DNA from: Acidothermales bacterium
Lineage (GTDB): Bacteria > Actinomycetota > Actinomycetes > Streptosporangiales > WHST01
DNA: 6,421 nucleotides
NCBI GenBank assembly: GCA_017354575.1
Contig: JAFMQP010000237.1
Coordinates: 1-6,421, forward strand
Direction: 5' to 3'
The stretch's first letter is position 1. Each line of letters begins with the position of its first letter. The notes under the pieces were generated by a model. The model did not search any database and had not been told where the DNA came from. It saw only the letters and a list, made by a program, of their open reading frames with translations. Positions 1 to 5,327 of this stretch are shown here, piece by piece. The position numbers and the translations under genes are program-made.

Positions 1-243
1 TGGGTGCGTCACGACCTCACCGACGCCGACTGGCGCTGGCGGCTGGTCGGACGGCACGTGCTCGTGCTGCTCCCGGTGTGCCTGGCGTTCCTCGCGCTGC
101 CCGGACCGTGGTCGCTGCGCATCCTGGCCGCCGTCCTGCTCTGGACGAGCAGCACGTTCGTGATGGTGCTCTACACCGGACCCATCCGTGAACGCAAGCT
201 CCGCCAGCATCACCTGGAGCCACCGGAGAAGCAGGCGAGGTGA
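1..243 (+). CDS. DUF5313-like small membrane protein, 5' end outside window
   Basis: The visible 80 codons are open from base 1 and end at TGA 241-243. The first codons read W-V-R-H-D-L-T, which matches the conserved W-V-x-H-D-L-T stretch I recall just before the first membrane helix of DUF5313 proteins. The real start is therefore probably upstream, and the internal GTG/ATG-like codons are not the start. Two hydrophobic helices are visible, at about residues 17-33 and 38-59 of the fragment. A short basic, hydrophilic C-terminal tail (R-E-R-K-L-R and on) follows, which suggests the C-terminus is cytoplasmic. No catalytic motif is visible and the function is unknown. The gene converges on the LpdA-type gene with a 6-bp gap. 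From memory, a small membrane protein gene also sits beside lpdA in mycobacteria (Rv3304), which supports the family call, but I could not check this. Confidence 0.72.
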   Translation, partial: WVRHDLTDADWRWRLVGRHVLVLLPVCLAFLALPGPWSLRILAAVLLWTSSTFVMVLYTGPIRERKLRQHHLEPPEKQAR

Positions 244-249
244 CGGGGT

Positions 250-1614
250 TCAGTCCAGCGGTGTCATCAGCTGGCGCGCGGCCTCGGTGATGCTGCCGGT
301 GAGCGACGGGTACACCGCGAAGGTGTGCGCGAGCTGCCCCACGGTGAGCCCGAGCCGCACCGCGAGCGACAGCGTCAGCACCAGCTCGCTCGCCTTCGGC
401 GCGACGATCACGCCGCCGAGTACGACGCCCGTGCCGGACCGGCAGTACAGCTTGACGAACCCCTCGTGCAACTCCTGCATCTTGCCCCGCGGGTTGGTCG
501 CGAGCGGCAACAGCACCTGTTGCGCGTCCACCGAGCCGGAGTCGACCATCGCCTGGGTGACGCCGACGCTCGCGATCTCCGGGTCGGTGAACACGTTCGC
601 CGCGACCGTGGAGAGCCGCAGCGGCGCGACCGCCTCGCCGAGCGCGTGCCACATCGCGATCCGGCCCTGCATCGCCGCGACGGACGCCAGCATCAGGACG
701 CCGGTGCAGTCGCCGGCGGCGTACACGCCGGGCACCGACGTCCGCGAGACGCGGTCGACGTCGACGAAGCCGCGTTCGTCCACGGCGACGCCCGCCTCGC
801 CGAGACCGATCCCGTCGGTGGCGGGCACCGAGCCGATCGCGAGCAGGCAGTGGCTGCCCTCGACGGCGCGTCCGTCCACCAGCCGGACCACGACGCCGTC
901 GGCGGTGCGCTCGACGGTCCGCGCCCGCGCCCGGCCCACCACGTCCATGCCGCGGCGGGAGAAGACGTCCTCCAGCACGGCGGCGGCGTCCGGGTCCTCG
1001 TGCGGGAGGACGCGGTCGCGGCTCGACACCAGCGTCACCCGCGCGCCGAGCCCGAGGTAGCCGCTCGCGAACTCCGCTCCGGTGACGCCTGAGCCTACGA
1101 CGACCAGGTGCTCGGGCAGCTCGTCCAGGTCGTAGACCTGGCGCCAGGTGAGGATGCGCTCGCCGTCCACCTCGACGCCCGGCATCATCCGCGGCCTGGC
1201 GCCCACGGACACCAGCACGACGTCGGCGCGCAGCTCCTCGGCGCCCGCCTCGACCCGGCCGGGACCGAGCAGCCGCCCGGTCTCCGGCACGATGGTGACA
1301 CCCTCGCCGGTGACCCGCTTGGCGATGTCGGCCGACTGCGCCTTCGCCAGGTCGCGCACGCGTTCGTTCACGCGCGCGATGTCGACGCCGACGCCTCCGC
1401 CGTCGAGCCGCAGCCCGAGCGTGCCCGCCTGCTCGAGGCCGTGCACCGACTCCGCGGTGGCGATCAAGGTCTTCGACGGCACGCAGTCGGCGAGCACGCA
1501 GCCGCCGCCTGGGCCGTCCCGCTCGACGAGCGTCACGTCGGCGCCGAGCTGCGCGGCCACCAGCGCCGCCTCGTAGCCGCCCGGCCCGCCTCCGATGATC
1601 GCGACCCGTGCCAC
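250..1614 (-). CDS. lpdA: LpdA-type NAD(P)H quinone dehydrogenase (flavoprotein disulfide reductase family)
   Basis: This is a 454-residue FAD/NAD(P)-dependent pyridine nucleotide-disulfide oxidoreductase. The N-terminal FAD-binding motif G-G-G-P-G-G is at residues 8-13. A CX4C redox pair is at Cys39/Cys44 (C-V-L-A-D-C-V-P-S-K). A second Rossmann motif, V-G-S-G-V-T-G-A-E-F, is mid-protein, and the FAD-ribityl motif A-A-G-D-C follows. The C-terminal dimerisation domain ends in the A-V-Y-P-S-L-T-G segment. In true lipoamide dehydrogenases the matching stretch is H-x-H-P-x-x-x-E. Here the catalytic His is Tyr435 and its Glu partner is Gly440, so lipoamide dehydrogenase activity is unlikely. M. 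tuberculosis LpdA (Rv3303c), which this resembles closely, reduces quinones with NAD(P)H. No acidic residue follows the second Rossmann strand (V-S-S-R), which may favour NADPH. I chose the GTG at 1614-1612 because relatives begin a few residues before the first glycine motif and GGGCGG lies 9 nt upstream. An in-frame ATG at 1653 would add 13 residues. Confidence 0.9.
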   Translation of the reverse strand: MARVAIIGGGPGGYEAALVAAQLGADVTLVERDGPGGGCVLADCVPSKTLIATAESVHGLEQAGTLGLRLDGGGVGVDIARVNERVRDLAKAQSADIAKRVTGEGVTIVPETGRLLGPGRVEAGAEELRADVVLVSVGARPRMMPGVEVDGERILTWRQVYDLDELPEHLVVVGSGVTGAEFASGYLGLGARVTLVSSRDRVLPHEDPDAAAVLEDVFSRRGMDVVGRARARTVERTADGVVVRLVDGRAVEGSHCLLAIGSVPATDGIGLGEAGVAVDERGFVDVDRVSRTSVPGVYAAGDCTGVLMLASVAAMQGRIAMWHALGEAVAPLRLSTVAANVFTDPEIASVGVTQAMVDSGSVDAQQVLLPLATNPRGKMQELHEGFVKLYCRSGTGVVLGGVIVAPKASELVLTLSLAVRLGLTVGQLAHTFAVYPSLTGSITEAARQLMTPLD

Positions 1615-1696
1615 AGCGTCGTACCGCCCTTCGCTCCGCGTGTCCCGGCGCATTCTCCCCTACCCACCCGTGGTGAGGCCGTACCCTGGACCGGCC
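1615..1696. promoter_or_regulatory. Divergent intergenic region between lpdA and the GGCT-like gene
   Basis: This 82-bp gap must hold the start signals for both divergent genes. On the minus strand, GGGCGG (1629-1624) is a possible ribosome binding site 9 nt before the lpdA GTG. AGGGGA (1661-1656) lies only a base or two before the alternative ATG at 1653, too close for a good site. I see no convincing minus-strand -10 hexamer; GAGAAT at 1657-1652 is the best candidate and is weak. The plus-strand promoter is described separately. No strong inverted repeat was found. Confidence 0.4.
1656..1696 (+). promoter_or_regulatory. Putative promoter of the GGCT-like gene, near-leaderless
   Basis: A TAnnnT-type -10 hexamer, TACCCT, lies at 1682-1687, 9 nt before the ATG at 1697. 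Initiation should therefore fall within a few bases of the start codon, and no Shine-Dalgarno sequence is present. No TTGACA-like -35 exists. Instead TCCCCTACC lies at 1656-1664, resembling boxes found in front of PNP and deoC. The same bases read AGGGGA on the minus strand, so they could serve lpdA instead. Leaderless starts from TAnnnT hexamers are common in actinobacteria; the assignment here is inferred from spacing alone. Confidence 0.5.
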
Positions 1697-2137
1697 ATGA
1701 CGATCTACGCCGCGTACGGAAGCAACCTCGACCCCGAGCAGATGCTCCAGCGCGCACCGCACTCGCCGGCGCGCGGCTCCGGGTGGCTCACCGGCTGGCG
1801 GCTCGGCTTCGGCAGCGAGGACCGCGGCTTCGACGGCGCGCTGGTCACCGTCGTCCCCGACCCCGCCGGTCAGGTCTTCGTGATGCTCTACGACGTCGCC
1901 GGTGCCGACGAGGCGCCGCTCGACAGCTGGGAGGGCGCGGAGCTCGGCCTCTACACCAAGCTGCGGGTGCGCGTCGACACGCTGGACGGGCAGATGCTGG
2001 CCTGGCTGTACGTCCTCGACGGGTACGAGGGCGGCCTGCCGTCCGCCCGGTACGTCGAGATCATCGCCGACGCCGCCGAGGCGGCGGGCGCGCCGGACGA
2101 CTACGTCGAGTGGATCCGCAAGCGCCCCTGCCGCTGA
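1697..2137 (+). CDS. Gamma-glutamylcyclotransferase-like protein
   Basis: This 146-residue protein has the hallmarks of the GGCT/AIG2-like cyclotransferase fold. It has an N-terminal Y-G-S-N motif (residues 7-10) directly after strand 1, which binds the gamma-glutamyl group. The L-D-S-W-E-G-A-E-L segment supplies the likely catalytic Glu79. The alternating strands that follow (Y-T-K-L-R-V-R-V, then M-L-A-W-L-Y-V-L) and the late P-S-A-R-Y-V-E-I-I element match single-domain family members of similar length. Members turn gamma-glutamyl amines or dipeptides into 5-oxoproline plus the free amine. The substrate here cannot be read from sequence, and most actinomycetes make mycothiol rather than glutathione. 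The ATG is chosen because the Y-G-S-N motif belongs at residues 5-10 and a -10 hexamer sits just upstream. It shares the strand with PNP, 40 bp downstream, but PNP appears to have its own promoter. It is cytosolic, with no signal peptide or membrane helix. Confidence 0.85.
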   Translation: MTIYAAYGSNLDPEQMLQRAPHSPARGSGWLTGWRLGFGSEDRGFDGALVTVVPDPAGQVFVMLYDVAGADEAPLDSWEGAELGLYTKLRVRVDTLDGQMLAWLYVLDGYEGGLPSARYVEIIADAAEAAGAPDDYVEWIRKRPCR

Positions 2138-2140
2138 GGT

Positions 2141-2177
2141 TCCCCTGACCACGGAAGGGGACGGTACGCTCGCAGCG
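2141..2177 (+). promoter_or_regulatory. Putative leaderless promoter of the PNP gene with overlapping inverted repeat
   Basis: The hexamer TACGCT at 2165-2170 is followed by exactly 7 nt and then the ATG at 2178, the classic geometry for a transcript starting on the start codon. No Shine-Dalgarno sequence lies close to the ATG. An imperfectly placed -35 would be TCCCCT at 2141-2146 (18-nt spacer) or CTGACC at 2145-2150 (14-nt spacer). TCCCCT (2141-2146) and AGGGGA (2156-2161) form a 6-bp inverted repeat with a 9-nt centre. It ends three bases before the -10 hexamer, which is a reasonable place for a repressor operator. The position, close after the GGCT-like stop codon, would also allow a weak hairpin at the end of that transcript. 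Confidence 0.55.
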
Positions 2178-3002
2178 ATGCCTGAGCAGAACTGGTCGGA
2201 CCCGCACGCCGTGGCGCGGTCGGCTGCCAAGCGGCTGACCGAGATGACCGACATCCCCGCGTTCGACGTCGCCGTCGTCCTCGGGTCCGGGTGGCGGCCC
2301 GCGGTCGACATGCTCGGCGACAGAGACCGCGAGTTCCTCGCCACCGAGCTGCCCGGCTTCCGGCCCGCGACGGCCACCGGGCACGCGGGCACCGTCCGCG
2401 TCGTCCGCGCCGGCAGCCGCGCCGTGCTGGCGTTCGTCGGCCGCACCCACCTCTACGAGGGCCACGGCGTCGAGCCGGTAGTGCACAGCGTGCGCACCGC
2501 CGTCGCCGCCGGCTGCCGGATCGTCGTGCTCACCAACGCCTCCGGCGCCGTCCGCGAGTCGTTCCGCGTCGGCCAGCCGGTGCTGATCCGCGACCACATC
2601 AACCTGATGGCGACCTCGCCGATCCGCGGCGCGAGGTTCGTCGACCTCACCGACCTCTACTCGTCGCGGCTGCGCGCGCTGTGCAAGGAGATCGACCCCT
2701 CGCTCGACGAGGGCGTCTACGTCGCCATGCCCGGGCCGCACTACGAGACGCCGGCCGAGATCCGGATGCTCGAGGCGATCGGCGGCGACCTCGTCGGCAT
2801 GTCGACGGTGCTCGAGGCGATCGCGGCCCGCGAGGCGGGTGCGGAGGTGCTCGGCGTCTCGCTGGTCACGAACCTCGCGGCGGGGCTGGGCGAGCCGCTC
2901 GACCACGAGGACGTGCTCGCGACGGGACGCCGCGAGTCGGTGCGGATGGGCCGGCTGCTGGCCGAGGTGGTGCGGTGTGAGCACCCGGACCTCCCCGCCT
3001 GA
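2178..3002 (+). CDS. punA: Purine nucleoside phosphorylase, trimeric (PNP/MTAP) family
   Basis: This enzyme splits purine (deoxy)nucleosides with phosphate into free base and (deoxy)ribose 1-phosphate in the cytosol. At 274 residues it has the usual length of the trimeric PNP class, which differs from the hexameric E. coli DeoD family. Phosphate ligands are in L-G-S-G-W (35-39), G-H-A-G-T (68-72), G-R-T-H-L-Y-E-G-H (88-96) and T-N-A-S-G (119-123). Base and ribose contacts are in P-H-Y-E-T-P-A-E (187-194, Glu190 aligning with human PNP Glu201), G-M-S-T (207-210), T-N-L-A-A-G (231-236, Asn232 aligning with human Asn243) and D-H-E-D-V (His243). All key residues are present. The Glu and Asn fit specificity for 6-oxopurines such as inosine, guanosine and their deoxy forms. 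The 3' end overlaps the phosphomutase gene by 26 nt, so the two are almost certainly co-transcribed. The M. tuberculosis counterpart is Rv3307, called punA or deoD. Confidence 0.95.
   Translation: MPEQNWSDPHAVARSAAKRLTEMTDIPAFDVAVVLGSGWRPAVDMLGDRDREFLATELPGFRPATATGHAGTVRVVRAGSRAVLAFVGRTHLYEGHGVEPVVHSVRTAVAAGCRIVVLTNASGAVRESFRVGQPVLIRDHINLMATSPIRGARFVDLTDLYSSRLRALCKEIDPSLDEGVYVAMPGPHYETPAEIRMLEAIGGDLVGMSTVLEAIAAREAGAEVLGVSLVTNLAAGLGEPLDHEDVLATGRRESVRMGRLLAEVVRCEHPDLPA
2964..2970 (+). promoter_or_regulatory. Ribosome binding site inside the PNP gene for the phosphomutase
   Basis: GAGGTGG at 2964-2970, within the last codons of PNP, matches the anti-Shine-Dalgarno consensus well. Its GAGG core ends 9 nt before the GTG at 2977. 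It is the main reason for choosing that GTG as the phosphomutase start, because no other start codon in that frame nearby has such a site. Confidence 0.6.
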
Positions 3003-4635
3003 CGACGCCGCCGGCCTCGTCGCCGCGGCTCAGCGCTGGCTCGATGACGACCCGGACGCCGCCACCAGGGCCGAGCTCTCCACGGTGCTCGCGTCCGGCG
3101 ACGGCACCGGGATCGCGGACCGGTTCGGCAGCCACCTGACCTTCGGCACCGCCGGGCTGCGCGGCGAGCTCGGCGCCGGCCCCAACCGGATGAACCGCGT
3201 CGTCGTCCAGCGTGCGGCGGCCGGGCTGGCGGCGTACCTCGGCACGGCGGGCAGCGGACGCGTGGTGATCGGCTACGACGCGCGGCACAACTCCGAGGTG
3301 TTCGCGCGCGACACCGCCGACGTCGTGCAGGGCGCGGGCCACACGGCCCTGGTGCTGCCGCGGCCGCTGCCCACACCGGTGCTGGCGTACGCGATCCGCG
3401 CGCTCGGCTGCGTCGCGGGCGTGATGGTCACCGCGAGCCACAACCCGCCGAGGGACAACGGCTACAAGGTCTACCTCGGCGACGGCAGCCAGATCGTGCC
3501 GCCCGCGGACGCCGACATCGCGGCCGAGATCGCGAACGTCGGACGTGTGCGCGACCTGCCGAGGGACGAGGGCTGGACGGGTGTCGACGAGTCGCTCGTC
3601 GACCGGTACGTCGAGCGGGCGGCGTCGCTCGTCGACCCGGCGTCGCCGCGTGACCTGCGCGTCGTCTACACGCCGATGCACGGCGTGGGCAGGGAGACGT
3701 TCGAGCGGGCGTTCGCGGCGGCCGGGTTCTCTGCACCCGTGGTGGTCGCCGAACAGGCCGACCCCGACCCGGACTTCCCCACCGTGAGCTTCCCCAACCC
3801 GGAGGAGCCGGGCGCGCTCGACCTCACGAAGGCGAAGGCCGCAGAGGTGGGCGCCGACCTGGCGATCGCGAACGACCCGGACGCCGACCGGTGCGCGGTC
3901 GTCGTCCCCGACGGCCGCGACGGGTTCGCGACGCTGCGCGGCGACGAGGTGGGCGCCCTGCTCGCCGCACACATCCTGCGCCGCGGGGGCAGGCCCGAGG
4001 GCGTGTTCGCGGCGTCCATCGTCTCCGGCACGCTGCTGCACCGGATCGCGGACGCCGCCGGCGTCCCCTACGTCGAGACGCTCACCGGGTTCAAGTGGCT
4101 GTCGCGGGTGCCGAACCTGCGGTACGCCTACGAGGAGGCGCTCGGGTACTGCGTCGACCCGGCCGCGGTGGCCGACAAGGACGGGATCACCGCGGCACTG
4201 CTGGTCGCCGAGCTGGCGGCGTCGCTTGAGGCGGACGGGCGCGGGCTCACCGACCTGCTCGACGAGCTGGCGGTCGAGCACGGCCTGCACGCGACCGACC
4301 AGCTGTCGGTACGGCTCACGCGGGTCGAGGACGGCGACGCGGTGCTCGCACGGCTGCTCGCCCACCCGCCGACCAGTGTCGGCGGGCTCGCCGTGGAGTC
4401 CGTGGAAAGCCTCGCCGGCGACCACACCGGGCTGCCGCCGACGCCCGGCGCCCGGCTGCGGCTCGCGGAACGCGGCCGCGTGGTCGTCCGCCCGTCCGGC
4501 ACCGAGCCGAAGCTCAAGTGCTACCTGGAGGTGGTGGTCCCGGTCGAGGACGCCGACGTGGGGGCGGCGCGGGTTCGCGCGGACGGGCGGCTTGCGGCGC
4601 TGCGCGCCGAGCTCGCCGGCCTCGTCCGGGTGTGA
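2977..4635 (+). CDS. pmmB: PGM2-type phosphomutase (annotated as phosphomannomutase; probable phosphopentomutase)
   Basis: This 552-residue enzyme belongs to the alpha-D-phosphohexomutase superfamily. The order is complete: F-G-T-A-G-L-R (56-62); G-Y-D-A-R (99-103); the phosphoserine loop T-A-S-H-N-P with Ser154; the metal loop N-D-P-D-A-D-R (299-305); the sugar loop E-T-L-T-G-F-K-W followed by Y-E-E-A-L-G-Y (Glu386/Glu387); and the C-terminal phosphate loop R-P-S-G-T-E-P-K-L-K (from 505). The G-F-K-W, E-E-A-(L/I)-G-Y and A-D-K-D-G-I stretches are those of the PGM2 branch. Human PGM2 is mainly a phosphopentomutase interconverting (deoxy)ribose 1- and 5-phosphates. Classic bacterial phosphomannomutases of the AlgC/ManB type usually carry G-E-x-S-G-H instead. 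Placement behind PNP and before deoC supports phosphopentomutase activity; phosphomannomutase or phosphoglucomutase activity remains possible. The GTG start overlaps PNP by 26 nt and has an internal ribosome binding site. The stop codon is directly followed by the stop codon of the convergent PH-domain gene. Confidence 0.92.
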   Translation: MSTRTSPPDDAAGLVAAAQRWLDDDPDAATRAELSTVLASGDGTGIADRFGSHLTFGTAGLRGELGAGPNRMNRVVVQRAAAGLAAYLGTAGSGRVVIGYDARHNSEVFARDTADVVQGAGHTALVLPRPLPTPVLAYAIRALGCVAGVMVTASHNPPRDNGYKVYLGDGSQIVPPADADIAAEIANVGRVRDLPRDEGWTGVDESLVDRYVERAASLVDPASPRDLRVVYTPMHGVGRETFERAFAAAGFSAPVVVAEQADPDPDFPTVSFPNPEEPGALDLTKAKAAEVGADLAIANDPDADRCAVVVPDGRDGFATLRGDEVGALLAAHILRRGGRPEGVFAASIVSGTLLHRIADAAGVPYVETLTGFKWLSRVPNLRYAYEEALGYCVDPAAVADKDGITAALLVAELAASLEADGRGLTDLLDELAVEHGLHATDQLSVRLTRVEDGDAVLARLLAHPPTSVGGLAVESVESLAGDHTGLPPTPGARLRLAERGRVVVRPSGTEPKLKCYLEVVVPVEDADVGAARVRADGRLAALRAELAGLVRV

Positions 4636-5280
4636 CTACGGGATCACCGCGCTCGCGACGATCAGCAGCGCGGGGAAGGCGAGCGCGGCGAGCGCCGGCC
4701 AGGACCAGCGGACGGACACCGTCGTATGGCCCGCGTCCCTCGACGCGGGGCCGAACCGCCCGGACAGGTCGCGCAGCCGCTGCACCATGAACTCGGCCTG
4801 GCTCATCTTCTCGACCTCGGTGCGCGCGTTCGCTCCCGACGACTGGTCGAAGCCGCGGCCGCGAGGGTCGGCGGAGAGCTCCGCCGCCCTCGCGCGCAGC
4901 CTGGACCTGTCGAACCGCGCGCGGCGCCGGTTCGGCACGTGCCCGACCCACGAGTGGTACCGCTTGTGCTCCGTGTCGACCCGCACGGTGTCGTGCGCGG
5001 CGACCTCCGTCACCGCGCCCCACGGGATCTCCACGTCGTGCAGCGGGTTGCGGATCAGCACCCGCTCGCGGTCGGCCCGCAGCCGTGGCCGCAGCGCGAT
5101 CACGTAGACGACGCCGGTGACGAGCAGCAGGATCGAGCCGGCGTACGCGCTCGCGCGGTCCCACGGGTGGCGGAGGATGTCGACGACGTTGTACAGCGCG
5201 AACACCATCCACAGCCAGCCGAGTATCCAGCCGGCGCGCGACTTCTCGTCCAGCCGGTCCTCGGCGGATGGGGTGCTCAC
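4636..5280 (-). CDS. Membrane-anchored bacterial PH-domain protein
   Basis: This 214-residue protein has a hydrophilic N-terminus and transmembrane helices at about 17-36 and 46-64. A basic juxtamembrane stretch (R-P-R-L-R-A-D-R-E-R) follows. The globular region at about 65-135 has the pattern of an actinobacterial bPH domain: V-L-I-R-N-P-L-H-D-V-E-I-P-W-G-A-V, then D-T-V-R-V, then H-S-W. A charged linker with E-V-E-K-M-S-Q-A-E-F (155-164) leads to a third helix at about 192-212, close to the C-terminus. The basic residues after helix 2 predict a cytoplasmic PH domain with an inside N-terminus. No catalytic motif is visible and the role is unknown. I chose the GTG at 5280 because a -10-like hexamer lies 6 nt upstream; a GTG at 5298 would add six residues. 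It is divergent from deoC across 47 bp, and its stop codon touches the phosphomutase stop codon tail-to-tail. Confidence 0.82.
   Translation of the reverse strand: MSTPSAEDRLDEKSRAGWILGWLWMVFALYNVVDILRHPWDRASAYAGSILLLVTGVVYVIALRPRLRADRERVLIRNPLHDVEIPWGAVTEVAAHDTVRVDTEHKRYHSWVGHVPNRRRARFDRSRLRARAAELSADPRGRGFDQSSGANARTEVEKMSQAEFMVQRLRDLSGRFGPASRDAGHTTVSVRWSWPALAALAFPALLIVASAVIP
4647..4688. terminator. Perfect 10-bp inverted repeat just past the phosphomutase stop, possible terminator
   Basis: CCGCGCTCGC (4647-4656) and its exact complement GCGAGCGCGG (4679-4688) flank a 22-nt loop. The first arm begins 11 nt after the phosphomutase stop codon and lies inside the 3' end of the PH-domain gene, where it encodes part of the last membrane helix. 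It is GC-only apart from one A/T pair and has no downstream T-run, so it is not a classic intrinsic terminator; U-tract-free hairpins have been proposed as terminators in actinobacteria. Chance occurrence in such GC-rich coding DNA is possible. Confidence 0.3.
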
Positions 5281-5292
5281 CCACCGATTGTC
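5281..5292 (-). promoter_or_regulatory. Possible -10 element for the PH-domain gene
   Basis: On the minus strand GACAAT (5292-5287) differs from the TAnnnT consensus only at the first base and lies 6 nt before the GTG at 5280, consistent with a leaderless start. Alternatively GGGGGA, ending 10 nt before the same GTG, could act as a ribosome binding site for a transcript that starts further upstream. Confidence 0.35.
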
Positions 5293-5327
5293 CCCCACCG
5301 TCGGCCTGCTGTCCTACGCTGGGGCGC
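5291..5327 (+). promoter_or_regulatory. Putative leaderless promoter of deoC
   Basis: TACGCT at 5315-5320 is followed by 7 nt and then the deoC GTG at 5328, the same hexamer and spacing as in front of PNP. TCCCCCACC at 5291-5299 lies 24 nt upstream of the hexamer, the same offset as TCCCCT in the PNP promoter. No Shine-Dalgarno sequence is present near the GTG, which supports a leaderless transcript. The upstream part overlaps the divergent promoter of the PH-domain gene. Confidence 0.55.

Noticed and set aside
255..274. CCAGC/GCTGG inverted repeat near the convergent end of the DUF5313 and lpdA genes
   Set aside because: A stem of only five pairs with a 10-nt loop and no T-run is expected by chance at this base composition, so I do not call a terminator.
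188..1092. Plus-strand open frames opposite lpdA
   Set aside because: They are mirror frames of the flavoprotein gene, with Ser/Thr/Arg-rich composition and no domain.
250..1614. Dihydrolipoamide dehydrogenase assignment
   Set aside because: The His-Glu acid-base pair needed for lipoamide chemistry is replaced by Tyr and Gly, and no pyruvate or oxoglutarate dehydrogenase genes are nearby.
17..2446. Very long open frame on the minus strand (about 800 codons) opposite several genes
   Set aside because: Its translation is Arg/Ala/Gly-rich low-complexity sequence with no family motifs, and it crosses lpdA in another frame as well as two well-supported plus-strand genes. Long spurious frames are expected in very GC-rich DNA.
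2866..4425. Open frame of about 519 codons on the minus strand opposite PNP and the phosphomutase
   Set aside because: It is rich in Arg, Gly, Val and His with no recognisable domain, and it lies antisense to a gene whose every catalytic motif is intact.
5268..5327. Upstream ATG at 5268 as the deoC start
   Set aside because: It would add 20 residues rich in Cys and Pro that do not look like DeoC, overlap the PH-domain gene and place the well-positioned TACGCT hexamer inside the coding region.
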